A DNA stretch of 64,000 bases from contig JAJTWR010000465.1 in the NCBI GenBank assembly GCA_021613335.1, positions 249,501 to 313,500 on the forward strand. The letters run 5' to 3'. This DNA comes from Whitmania pigra (Eukaryota; Annelida; Clitellata; Hirudinida; Haemopidae). Under the pieces are notes generated by a model, which made no database searches, had not been told where the DNA came from, and saw only the letters and a list, made by a program, of their open reading frames with translations. Positions 1-13,200 of this stretch are shown here, one piece after another (the stretch's first letter is position 1; every line of letters starts with the position of its first letter). The translations under genes were made by a program, and so were the position numbers.

Positions 1-3000
1 TGGCAACATTTACTGACTTTGATTCAGGATGGATTGATGGAGTTGCTAAAAAAAGACAGGCATTCGACGAAAGCCAAACACGACACCCCACTTAAAACTC
101 TGACAGCTGTCAATAACGCCGCCATGAAGGTGCAACACGCGGGGACCAATCCAAGTTATCTACTGAATGCCAACAAAAAGTTCTCAACGATCAACAGCGA
201 AGGTGACGGAATCAAAGAATCGCTCAACAAAAACCTCAACTCCAAAGAAAATGTAAATAAGATTGCCGATAATAAATATGCAAGACCGATGGCCAACGAG
301 AAGTCCAGAGATGAAAATTACATCACAGCCATCCCGTTATTAGCCAACAGCAAAAGGAGGTGAGTTATTAATTATTAATTTATTAATTACTTTGTTGCAA
401 TCTTTACCATGTATGTATGTACCATTGTTAAAAAGTTTATGGTCGAGCCATGAATGTTAATGAAAATGGTGTAGATGGATGACTCGATTGATGAGCGGCA
501 AACGAAGACTTGCTTATGTCATCAGCATGATGGTTACATCGATTGAGTTACTTTGTTTGAGTCCGTTGTTCATGAGAATTTCTTTTTCATTTTCTTAAGA
601 GGCTCTCTTGAAAGTGAAGCAGTTGTCATGTCTGAAATGTGAGTGTTTCGGATGAAATTATTTCCAAATTATGTTATTCTGATCATCATTTATTGTTGCT
701 TTTATGACTAACTACAAAAGATCTGCACGTGGCAAGTTTCAAAATGATTAAGTTGAATTCTGCGGCAAATGCAAGTCAGCTCTGAGATTCCTGCACCGAG
801 GCAATAATGGCATCGGTTTTAATGTGTCGCATTCGTAATTCAACCATGGCTTGCTAAGTGCTTGTGGTGGTCTATAAATGAACTAAATTTTAAAATTTAC
901 AAAAAACTAAAACCAGCAATAGCAAAACAAGCAAAGAGAATTTCTTATAAAGTGAATTACTGATTGCTATAGCAACTCTTATTTGAGCTTGATTTAATTG
1001 ATTTATTGCTTAATAAAATTTAATTTAGTAGGAATTACTTATTTTCATTAATTATTAATTAATTTGCAGACACTCATTAATGTTTATAAAACAATTAAGT
1101 TAATTAAAATCACACTCAGAGTCCTGTCTGAGATTGACAAAGTCATCATGAAGTACGTCTTCAACGAGTCTCCATCTGATGAAAGCTTAAGCGATGGTGA
1201 TGATGATGATGATGTTAAAGGTAACTTGTAACTATGCAACTTGTTTCAACTTGTTAACATCCAATAACTTGACATTACAATGTGTTCCGTAAGGCAAGCG
1301 TTGATTTTGGAAATGGGAAAAGAAAAATTAAATTATAAAAGATTAAAATAACAATATTAAATTAAAATATAAAAGATTAAATCTACAACCACTGTGCAAG
1401 ATGTGTCTAAATGCTTTAGACCTTCATTTTTAGAAAAGGGTGATTATGCATGGCATAGTGTGGTACTGCATGAAGCATGATACTTTCTGCCTTCAGGATG
1501 CATTATTAATTGAAGCTTAATGGCCATAATCATTATAATTAATGAGTAATAATTGCCATAATTAACCATAATAAACCTTGTTGTAGTTTCTCTGGGGACT
1601 AACATTGTAAATTCTTCAAAAGCACAGTGAGTTACTTTATTAATATTAAATAACTTTATTATTAAAAATATTTTTAGGATTTTTTTAAAAAACGTTTTAG
1701 CCACATTTTACTTTTTCACTCTGGAATTTGTTATTGTGAAAGCAAAGTGAAGTTGTAATTTTCATATTAATGCAATTAACTAAGTAATTGCCACAATGTA
1801 GAGCCCTGTGCCACAGCGATCCTGGTATATATCTAAACAGAGACTGCACATGTTCTCACAGTTAAAATATTACTGTGGGCCTTGCATTCATTCTGCTAAA
1901 TGTTTTGCAAATTTATAATTTAATGCCACTTGAGATTAAGCAGGACAATGCATTTTTTAAACTCACTGATTCATTCCTAATTTTCTGTTAGCCTCTCACA
2001 TATATGTCATTAAATACTCGTGAGATTTGGGCCACAAGTATTCATATGGGCACTATTGATCTTCAATTCTCATGTGACAAACTTGGCTTGGTTTAATTAT
2101 TTACTTTTCCTAATTGACTTTTAAGATATTTTAATGTTTTGTTTGTTAATTTCAAGCCTTTTGAAGACTAACTTTAACACTTCAGATCACAAACAATTCC
2201 ATCGATAAACTTGAAAAACATCAACAACAACTCGTCTCCGACAAAACAAAAAGTTAAACACTCAAAACATGTCTTGACAAACTCGGAAGATGAGGAAGAT
2301 GATGACGACGATGATGACTCAGTTGCTGACTTTAGTGAAGATGATGATGATGATGATGATTCTGATCTCCAAGAAGAATTAGGCACCAACAGAACAATCA
2401 TAAAGTTTGTATGCATACTCTTACGAGCTATCTGTGTATTGTTTAATGTTTTGGTTCATACAAAAAAATTATTATTAAAATATAATTATTAAAATATTTT
2501 TATGGATATTAATTAATTAATATTAATTTGAACATTCTGTCAGTCAAGGGAACTTGAATATAACTCAAGTAATGCAACAAAATTAGCATAATTTATATAC
2601 GCAGATGATTCATGATCCTATATGATCCATATTTAGCTATAATTAACTTTACTAAGAGGCAGTATTTGCGTTGTTGTTACATTTTATATTGTGAAAAAAA
2701 TATGTTTTATTCATTTATCTTATTTGTTTATTATTATATTGCTGCTTTTTAAGTAAAGAAATACTAAAAAAAAAAAGCTGTCATGAGTGATTGTCACAGC
2801 CAGAATTATTAAATTATTATTATTATTAATTAATTGCTATTGTTACTATCATCATTATTAACAGCTGTAATAAATGATAAGTAATGTTGTTATTGATTTT
2901 AAGATGTCCATCTTTTGTCAACAGAGCATCCAACAGGGAAAGCTCTAAAGAGGTTTGTTTGATCTCATCAGGTTCATTTTGTTGGAATTAGATTGAAATA

Positions 3001-6000
3001 ATTATTTATTTGTTATTAGTTATTATAAGTTTTGTTTTTCAAATGTGTGTTCAAGTTATTTTGTGCATTGAGACATTAAAAATTGCAGCTTCTTGTGAAA
3101 AGAAATGATGGTCCGTTGGTCACAGGTGAGTTCACATATCTATTACATGGTTGCATTATGATAATAATATCATGTACTTATTACATTGTTATATTATATT
3201 ATTATATTGTTTAATAATAACTCATTAAATGTTGCAACAATAATATGTATATATATATATATATTTGTATATATTTGTATAGATATATATATATCTAATG
3301 TTCATAGCTTTATTTCAATTATTTAAGCTGATAATAATCATAGTGATATATTTACAGAACCCGCTTACTTCTCAAAGGCTGGTAATGGTGATGATGGTGA
3401 TGTCTCCTTTCACAGCGAGTTAGTCCATTTTTAGTCCATTTGTTTTTCTTATATTGTTAATTCATTTAATTGCAATAAATTTAAACTTCTAATGATATTG
3501 CTTGCATTCATTGCTTATCTTATATATTGCATTCCAAGAATAACCTTGCTTTCAATTACTTGTAATACATGAGGCTTTGTAATCATTCATTAATTAATTC
3601 AAGAAAGGATTAATAAAGACTTTACTTCCAAGTTTACTTATAACAACATAGCAGCGGTTGCTATGGTGATTGAAATGGTTGATATGGTGATTACAACTGG
3701 TCACTACTTTTCAGTTCTGATTCCTCACAAAAGATAAAACATTTAAAGAAGAAAACACAAAGTAATGGGAATTTATTTGTGAAATTTATTACTAATATTA
3801 ATTAACAAATTTATTTTATATATTTTTATTTAATTCTAAAATAGCAGTAACAAATAATAAATAATTAAGCCGATAAAAAATTGTATTTGTCGAAGTGAGA
3901 ACATAGCAGAAATTGGTTGGAAACCATTATTCATAGATTGCATCAATTTCTGTTATTAGTCATTCTTCAAAGACTGAAGTTTTTGGAAGAAGAATTTGAA
4001 AACAACTTTGGTAGGAAGGTAGGTTCTTAGTTCTATTTAAATTACTCTTTTATGCTCTTAATGGTTAATGTGGTCTAAAGACATCCTTTGTTGTGATAAG
4101 TGCATATAAAGTGTTTATGATTAATTTGAATTGTTCATTTCCCAATTGTTATTTAAGATTCTTTCTAATAATTTCTTTAGATTATTTCTAATTATACTGA
4201 ATTTCTACTGAACCACAATTTATATAAATTGATAATTAAATTTAAGATAACCACCAATGACTTAACCAATAATCCTCGCATCAAATACTTGAGGAAGGAG
4301 TTGGAAAAGTGCAGGAATCACTTGGATGGTGAGTAATCGAATGGTGTATGATTATGATGATGATGATGATGATCATGATGTGGTTGTGGATGGTGAGTAT
4401 TTTCAGTAGAGGTGAGCATTACCCCACATGCTTGTTGTAGATGAGAATTTATTCTTCTACAAAAACAATTTGTGTTTGATTTTATTTCACCAACTTTGTA
4501 TAAAATAATGTCCAGCTCACATTCATGGTGAAAACACAATGAGAATATGTTTCATAATATTCATTTTCAGATCCTGGTACAGATGATGTTGGAGATCATC
4601 ATCACCACCACCATCATCATCATCACCAACAACAACAGCAACAAATCACATCAACTGTGAAGGAAACTTTTGATTCTCTCATGGAAAACCTGCACATCAA
4701 AAGGATTTCATCAGGAAGACCTGAGGATCCTAAGGTTGGAATCTGACTTGTATTTAATAATAAACGAGTTCAGTTTTATTAATGTTTATCATTTATTATT
4801 TTTTATTATATTTGTTACTGCTGTTGCGATGACATTATAAATTAGCATTTGTGTTAATTTAAAAAAAAATTGTATTGCACTTGCTCATTGTTATTCCATA
4901 TTTTGCAATTGGTGATTGTTAATAATTTTACGGAGCAATAAAATTCTGTTAAATGATCATTATATTAACAATAAGAATAGTTTCAATGACAATAAGTTGG
5001 ATTGATATTAACAATGCTTTGATATTTCAATAATCATCATCATCATCAGCTAATGAGCTCTCAACAACTTACTGATGAAAAGACAAGTTTGCAGAAGGCT
5101 TTATTAAAATTTGAACAAATTCACGGAAGGCCGGTTGGTTGACAAATAATAACAATAATATATTTATGTTAACAATATAATTAATATTATAATAATATTT
5201 TGGTGTAATAATGTTATTATGTAATTAATAATTCATCACAGATGTGTTGCTGTAGTTGGTTTAAAACTTTACAAAGTTTGGAATGTCATAATATGAGATT
5301 ATTGCATTTTATTGTATACCTTAGAACTAAGTTGAAATTATGAATTAATAATTAGAAACAGTTGCACCATCATCTTTATTGAGTTATCATTATCATTTAT
5401 TACCTTAACTCAACAGAATACGTCGACCACAAAAGGCATAATGATGCCGCTTTACGACCGCTACAGGGTGGTTAAGAGGATACTCAACCAAAATAAGAAG
5501 TCCGAGGCGAGTGAAAGTTATTAATTCATGATTTTTTAATTCAAGTATAATTGCGTTATATTAATTAATACCTGGTTATTTGAATTGGCCTTTGAACGAT
5601 TTGAACGAATGATGTTAATGTTTTCGTTGTTCATTAGTCAAGCGGCGATCATCATCATCACCACCGTCCAAGCAGTTCAAGCAGTGGAGTGTCAAGAAAT
5701 GAAATCAAAGAAGAACTCAACCTCAATCAGATGTCACTGTAAACATCACTTTAACTTATGAAGAGCTAACTTAACAAATTAAATTATTACTGGCGACGTA
5801 ATGACTCTGTCAATATCAATTAACAGAGTTTAACTTGATAACTTATTGCCTCTGCTATTGTTACTTTGGTATTATTATTATTATTATTAATATCATCGTC
5901 ATCATCATTTATATTATAAACCACTTGATAGGTTAATATCATGGCATAATGTTCTCTGTATGAGTGAACCTAAATCATACTTTTGCAGTGTTATTATTTA

Positions 6001-6835
6001 TATTAACTAAGATAATAAGATGATGATGATGTTAATAATAACAATAATAATATTAATAATGATAATAATAACTTCATTTTATAAGGTCGCAGTTGACATC
6101 AGAACTTGAGAAAACACGACATCAGAAGAAAAATCTGCAACTGGAACTTCAACGTTTTGAGCAGAAATTCCAAATGGAGAACGGCAGGTGAGTTGCCAAC
6201 GTCCTACAATATAATTAATAATTTATCTTTAGTGACATCAGTAATTGAATGATGATGAGAAATATGAATTATTAATTGTAAATATGAATAATCAATGATA
6301 AATTAAATACGATCAGTGGGATTGTATTGGTTTGGAAGCCAGTATGCAATGTAGGATGATAATAATAGTCATTAACATTGTTTTTGGTAAACAATTATAT
6401 CATAATTAATAATAGAATAAATATTTAGTGTTATGTTGAAATGTTTGATTCAACAGGAGAGTTCAAAAAGCAGACCAAATGGTGAAGGCAAATGAGTATC
6501 GCCAATATGTAGTGAGTGAAATGTGACTTCATGAAGATAGATTAAGATGATTTTTGTATTTACATGATTTTTTTGAGTGCCTTACATATCTGGGTAGAAT
6601 GGGAAGGCATTTCTCAATCGATTCACCCCCACCATTTGACCAACCTGCATGCTTGATTATTATGACCATGATGATAAATGATGAGCGTCATAAAAGTAAT
6701 AGTTGGATACTAGAGAGGCACGTTTGTTAAAAGAAATGATGTCATTTGTTGCAGAACATCAAATCAAGACTAAAACTTCTCGAGGTCCTGATAGCAAAAT
6801 GCCAGAAGCAGTCAGCCAATCATGGCAACTCCTGA
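1..6835 (+). CDS. FAM13: FAM13-family protein, 3' part (5' end outside window)
   Basis: Relative of vertebrate FAM13A/B. Some members carry an N-terminal RhoGAP domain and act in Rho/Wnt signalling; that part would lie upstream. Exons read: 1-359, 1120-1227, 2186-2404, 2925-2952, 3089-3125, 3358-3418, 3715-3761, 3960-4018, 4247-4328, 4571-4734, 5050-5133, 5417-5506, 5638-5738, 6086-6187, 6457-6511, 6755-6835 (stop TGA 6833-6835). This gives 558 codons in one frame. Family hallmarks seen: LKFLEEEFENNFGRK then NDLTNNPRIKYLRKELEK (exons 8-9); GRPEDPK, then EKTSLQKALLKFEQIHGRP and MPLYDRYRVVKRIL (exons 10-12); C-terminal coiled coil ending IKSRLKLLEVLIAK. Exon 3 is very acidic (Asp/Glu runs); exon 10 has ten His then six Gln codons. 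Two joins are unusual: a GC donor at 5507, and the second of two tandem GTAACT donors (1221, 1228) is needed to keep frame. Family assignment rests on recognised motifs and is strong for the C-terminal half; exons 1-7 are less certain. Confidence 0.86.
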
Positions 6836-8405
6836 GTCTTAACAACCAGTAACATGAAGGGCTACAATGACACTAATCCCATCACAATGGGAATTTATTT
6901 ATTCAACTTCTCTTCTCATTTGTGACCATTTTTTGTCTTGAAATGTTTTAAACATTAAACAGCCTCAAACATTTCTTTCTTTAATCAATTTTTTTTTGTC
7001 AAATATTTCAACTCTTTTCAGTGCTCTCCGTTAAAAGGATTTCGTTGGTTTTACTGAGCTTTTTGGAGCATCCTGATGACAGGATGATTGATTTTGCTGA
7101 TGACGTGATGATGCAATGAAGGTGTTTTATGTAATCTTCATGACTTAGTCACAGCTCAAGGAAATTCTGTAGAAAATGAGAAAATACAATTACTGCTCAT
7201 GTTTTATCAATTTTTCCACCAATTGCACTAGCAATTTGTTCTCATTTAAATTCTTGTGATTTTAAAATGTTTTAACATTTCAGCATGACTTTGTTCCACT
7301 ATGATCTCTTGATGGTAGACAGTTCAGAATAGCACTATTACTATTATTATTACCATTACATGAAGTGACTGGTTCACCAATATATTTTAAAGTTTGCCAA
7401 ATTTCATTGCTTGAATTTATTTTTGTTTGAATGTTTCACGAGCTGAACATTTCACTCAAGGCCTATTTAATTATTATTAACATTATTAATATTAAATATT
7501 TATTGCCATTTAAGCTTTACAGAAGATTTCATCAAAAGGTCTGCAGCATCAGCCTTTTGATATTTTTTTCTGTCAGCACCTTCTTTATTTTCATCTAACT
7601 TTTAATAGATTCCTGCCTTTTTTTTTTGTGTCTGCTTCCATTGTTAACATTTCAGACACGTGTAGTTATGCACAATTTTAGAATATTATTTTTTTGGTTG
7701 GTTATTTATTGTTAAAATTAATTAAGACTATTGTGAGTCTGAACAATTCTTCGCTTTTGTAGCGAGTTTACTTTATTGGCCAAGTAATTGGATGGGTAGT
7801 TTGCTGTTTATTATATGAATTTTTAATTACGTGCCTAGTTTTGCATATAATAACAATAATAATATAATTAAAAGTAAGTAAAGAAATATTTAAGATATGC
7901 TGGCAAAATACTTATTTTAATTAATTAGTTACTAATTTTATTACCATTATCAATATCATTCAAAAATATAAAATAAAAATTTTAACGATTGCCTTCTCGG
8001 CTAAAAGCTCGCAATCGGCCGCGAAATGGATCGGGAGGAGGCGCAGATTGATCTCGGCGAGGTGTACTCAGAATTGTCGCTGAAGACAGACAAACTTGAG
8101 AAATTGTAAACTGAGAGGACTTTCAGTGATTAACAGTGCATTGCCGCAAACACTATAAAAATGTATTGTTACTATTACGAATATTGTTGTTATAATTGCG
8201 GACTTTCAGCATTATGTGTGATACTATAGATCAACACTTTAATTAAGCTGGTAGATTTAATAAACATAACATTAAATTTCAAATAACACTGATTTCGTTG
8301 GTGTCACCAAATGAGTCCATTAAATAAGTTCAGGTGCTCAGTTATGAATCTGTACCTCTCAAACATTGTTTTCCTGTGCACACCGAAAGTAAATTAGAGG
8401 GGACA
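6836..8405. other. Intergenic, 3' side of FAM13-like gene
   Basis: AT-rich sequence after the FAM13-like stop codon, probably 3' UTR followed by spacer. No exon with recognisable homology was seen. The only coding-like patch is a 27-codon ORF at 8026-8109, listed separately. Confidence 0.5.
8026..8109 (+). other. Short GC-rich ORF, 27 codons, unknown
   Basis: ATG to TAA reading MDREEAQIDLGEVYSELSLK followed by TDKLEKL. The patch is clearly more GC-rich than its AT-rich surroundings and the predicted peptide looks like an amphipathic helix, so it resembles a real exon more than random sequence. No family was recognised. The sequence before the ATG could serve as a weak acceptor (CTAAAAG at about 8007), so it could be the terminal exon of a small gene, a micropeptide or a pseudogene scrap. 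Confidence 0.25.
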
Positions 8406-9335
8406 TAGGTGCCAACTGGGAATCGACCGGGGTCACTTTTTTAGCCTGAGCCGAGGTACAAAATACATGTTTAGATATGAAACTTTCTAACGTATTAACA
8501 GTGTAATTTTCTGCTTTTCTTAAACTTTTTTAAAACCAATGCAATGCTAGCTGCATATTCATTTGGATGTATTATATGATAATTCCATCATTTCAAGACT
8601 CATTTGTTCACATAAAACTTGTGTTTACTATTCCTTCACTAACTATCTTTGTTTATCAATCTTAATCAAAGTCTAAAGAGAAATTCAATCTTTTTGAGTC
8701 GCTTGACTTTAGAATAGAATCTTAAAGTTTTACGAGGGTTTGCCCCTTGGAAAAGCTGAAACGACATCCATGCATCAGAGAAGGCAGAGATAGAACAAGT
8801 ATAAGAAGAAACGTGTAGGTTTGATGGATGATCAGGCGCGTCCTAACTTGCAGAGCAGCAAACCTGGAGTGGATGTATGGAGGGATGGATGGATGGCCCA
8901 CCTGCCAGCCCAAGTGATAGTGAAAGAAGTTTTAAATGACATTCGTGGCCAGATGTTTGCCAAAGAATGAGAAAACATTACTGTTTCTTAAGTCTAAGTA
9001 TTTTATCTTCTTAAGTCTAAGCAGTTTTATTTCATAAATGTGCTTCAAGTATCGGGCTATTGTGTTTATTATGATGAGTTATTATGAATTAGTATTACCA
9101 GGCGTTGGTATTTTTTTTAACTTCGTCGGTAGATTTTATAACTAATACCTGATGATTTTATTCCATCAAATGAGAGATTTTATGATAACTGGGATTCGGG
9201 CATGGCATAGACATGACACTTTAAAAAATTTGCCTAAATTTCTTATATGTTTTACAACATTTCCCGGCTAAAAACGCCCGTGGTCGGGGTCGCCAAAAAA
9301 GCCGGGGTCCCGGTCGATTCCTAGTGCCAACCCTA
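8406..9335. mobile_element. Degraded inverted-repeat DNA element, non-autonomous
   Basis: The ends form an imperfect inverted repeat of roughly 35-40 bp. The left end reads TAGGTGCCAACTGGGAATCG from 8406. The reverse complement of the right end starts TAGGGTTGGCACTAGGAATC, and both continue CGACCGGG and on into a CTTTTTT-containing stretch. There is no convincing ORF inside and no clear target-site duplication. The structure fits an old MITE-like element. It also holds a fragment (CGAGGGTTTGCCCC, from about 8733) shared with the element at 60750-61222. Confidence 0.5.
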
Positions 9336-10214
9336 AAATGACGTTACTAGATAAGGAAACCATCCATGCGGACACAGTAGATAAATTCAAAATTTACTTA
9401 AGTTAATTCGGTTATTAGGACTAAAAAGAGTGGTTATTACACAGATCCAGGTCTTCTTAACCACTATAAATGTTATGTTATGTTACCACCTAGTAATCCA
9501 CTACTTAAGTCATACTCGAATAGCACTATCGAGTACAAATGTATTTGAGTTTCCAAGTTCGGTAATATGGCTGGAGCTTTAATAAGCACAGACATGTTGT
9601 AAGATTTGTTGTAATAAATGAATAATTAATAAAATGTGATAAAAATTTGGCATTATAAAATATCTTAAATATCTGGCTTAGTTCCTGTTTCAATAATTCG
9701 CTGGAGTTGCTGGCGGCTAATTAATCAAGGACGTCATTTCAGTTATTTACAAAGGGTGGAAAACTCTTATAAAACTTGAAATGACCTTTTTTGTTTCTAC
9801 TCTAAAGAGTCCGTTTTCCCCATTTCGTTCTCCAAATGACGTCCCTGTAATAAATTTCTTGCACCCATTTTGTATTCTTAAAATTTAATAAATTTCATAA
9901 GTTGGATTTTCATTTTAAGCTCATAATCGGGCTATTGCAATATTGCATTTAGGCGTTTTCAAATGTGCAATTGTGTGCAAATCTTTTTTTTTTGTTGTGT
10001 AAAATGCCTAGTTTTAGCTAATAGTTTTTAAAAATTTAAGAAATTTTAACAAATAGCAATGTAATTATGAAATAATTTTACAGTTTCGGGATTTTCGTTG
10101 TCATTTTTGTTTATGATGTTGACCGTTTTGGTCTATGGAGAATTTTAGTTTTTCTCCCGATTTATCGACCACTATGAGACATTTCTAAAGTACTTTAAAA
10201 ATTAGATAAAAGTA
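9336..10214. other. Intergenic spacer and probable 5' region of ZC3H13-like gene
   Basis: AT-rich sequence between the inverted-repeat element and the ZC3H13-like start codon. It presumably contains that gene's promoter and 5' UTR, but no specific promoter element can be supported. Confidence 0.4.
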
Positions 10215-13200
10215 ATGAGTTCAGAGTTGAAAAGAAGGAGTGACGAATCAAAACGAAGCGTCTTCGATAGATTGGGGCCGGACACAAAGTCTGCCTCTGT
10301 AAATACCACCGCTAGTTCCAAAATCACCATAAAAGTTGGTCACTAATTAAATATCAAGCATTGGATTACAGTTTTTTGCATATGTTAATTTTAATGTATT
10401 TTTTAAGATGTCGTCCGTATGTCCATCGTATGCCAAGACTGGCTATTGTCAACTAGGTTCAAAGTGCAAATACGAACATGTTAGAAAGTACGTGACACAA
10501 ATTTTCTCGATTATAAAAAATGATGAGCATTGATTTATAGAAACTAATGTTACTACTACCTTAAATATTTAAGAGGAAAAGACAAAGATGAGTTGAGAAG
10601 CAGAGCTGCAAAAAAGGATAAAGAAAGCAATGAGGTAATAAACCTTATACCTTATGATAAAACTTTAAAACAAGTGACTATTAAAGTATGCTTAGACCAC
10701 AGTATTCTAAAAAGTATTACTGGACTCCACAAATGCTTTTAATATATTTTTTTTTAGAAAATTAATGACCAGCCAAAAGATTCAGAAGCTAAGATAAAGT
10801 CCACAATTGTAACAAAGTCTTCAGATGATTCAGGTTTGTACAGTTTGGTTTATTTTACAATCACAGCAACACATGAAAGGATGAGATGGGATGTTTTGTA
10901 GATAAGAGGCCCAGGAAAGTTGTGGACACCTCCACTAAAACTGTAAAATTGGTGAGTATCAGTGTGACCATGAAAGCTTGTGATTGGACCATAATTATGG
11001 TGTCAACATAATATTGTTATTAAATATTATTCTTTAGAAAAATTTAGTGTTGGCAAAAATGAATGTATTCAGCATAATAAGTGCTTTTATTATTATAATT
11101 GAATTACTATTTACAATTGAACAGAGTGTTAAGTCTCCATCACCAGGATTGAAAAAGAAGAAAGTAGATGAACAATGTCAAGTGTGAGAATCACTTTAAA
11201 TTTCATTTAAAAATTACTTTTAACATTCTTACAATCAACTTTCTTTAATAATGAATAGTGCAAAATAATAATTAAATTGATTTTTGATCTTTTAAACTAT
11301 TTTTAAACTTTTACATCTGAATCTTAGGAAACAAAAAGACAAGAAAAGTGAAATGCCAAAGGAAGAATCTCGCAGTGATCAAAAGTACAAAAATGATGAG
11401 TACGTTGACCGTTATTATTTTAAATTAAATTATTAAAATAAGTTACTGTCTTATTATTACTGTCTTGCTAAAAACTTTTATATTCATTTCCATCTGAATT
11501 TTGTCTGAAAGGAAATCCTTGGATAAATCAAAGCAAAAGAGAGATGATCCCTTGGCTGCAGCTAGAAATTCTTCCTCGAGCAGTAAGAAGACTGGCAATA
11601 GCATCCTCTCTCCTCCGTCATCATCTTCTAAGGATGGAAAATGCTTTGAGGTCAGGAAACATCAGAAAGAGGAACCCCATTTGAAGAGTCATGCCAAGAC
11701 CAGTTCAGATACTTCAAAGGCAGCTTTAAAATCCAAGATGGAATCTTCAAGAAGGGAAGAGAAAAAAGAAGCAAATTCAAAGGATAGGAAATACGGCAAC
11801 AATTTGACGGCAACGTCTGATGTCTCCAATGCAAATGCTGAGCAGAAAATCCAGAAGCATCACGAAAAAATGAAGGAAACAACCGGTTCAAAGGTGGCGG
11901 CAAAGACGAAAAAGAGACAAAGGAGTGTCTCCGAAAGTACATCGAGTTCGAGCTCCAGCGGAAGTAGTTCCAGCAGCTCTGGGAGCAGTTCGGGCAGCAG
12001 CAGTCGAAGTAGCTACACCAGCAATGAGGGGTCTCCATTGGAAAGGCCGAAAAGGAAGGAAGAAGGGAACAAGAAGGCGAAGTCGGCCAAGCAGATTCTT
12101 GCCGACAAACAGGTCGTTCAGAAACTCGACGACGGCCACAAAAAGGCGACGACAAGGAAGCATTCCAGGGAATATTCAGAGGACAGATTGCATGACAGAG
12201 ATGAAAAAGTGAAAACATCAAGAGCTAAGGTGGACAGTTCCCGGGGGAACAAGAGAGATTTATCTGGCTCCCCATCACCGAGATTCAATTCCCCCGCGGC
12301 AAGGGAGAGAGAGGAGCGATATTACTCCGGCCGGAAGCAGGTGGATAACGAAAGGTACGCCAGGATGAAAATTCACGACCCAGAGTATGAACACGACAGG
12401 GGAAGCTTAGAAAGGTCGCACGAGTGTCGCAGGATCAAGGTCGATCCTTACCTGGATAAGATGTCTCCAGGTGTAGAAGCGAGGAGAAAGGAATCCGATT
12501 ATTACAGAGGAGAAGATTACGTGAGATACAGAAGGGAGGATGAATACGAATCACTCGATCGAAGAAAGTCCAGAGAGAGGCCGCCATATGATCTGCCCGA
12601 TAAAGGTTTCTTCAACCTTATCTTGTTTCTATATTTAGAACATTTACAGTTCTATTTTTTATATTAATCTGTAAAAACTTATTTTAAAGATTAAGTTAAC
12701 CTATGTCTCATTGCATAATTACTTGCAAAGATGCTCTGTACTCTGATGAACCAATAAGAAGAGAGAGACTGTCGAGGAGAGGCCACTGGGAACAGATGGA
12801 AACAGAGGACATGACAAGGAGGTAGCTTAACGAATATTAAATCACATTAAACATCCAATTAGATAGCATTATTTAATTGAAATGAATGTTCTGCGATGCA
12901 TTTGACAGGTGATTTTATTTATTTATTATTATTATTATTTCAGCAAGCACAAGCGACACCTTTCCAACGAGAGTTTCTCACCTGCAAGGAAGAAGAAAAG
13001 ATCCACTCCTCATGATGAGTATCGTGACAGGTGAGTGGAATGGGTGCAGTCAGACTTGAGTGTGGCTTAATTGGCTTGCAAGTTCAGAGGGTTGCATTCT
13101 TGCAAGTGATTGCAAATGAGAGTTGCTGCGTCAATATTTGGTTGGTTATATTAGTATCCAATAATGGTACTTATGTGGATTCCGAAGATGATCAATTAAA

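Noticed and set aside
11652..12221. A 189-codon minus-strand open frame opposite ZC3H13 exon 8
   Set aside because: It is the antisense shadow of the serine/charge-rich exon, with no start context and no recognisable domain.
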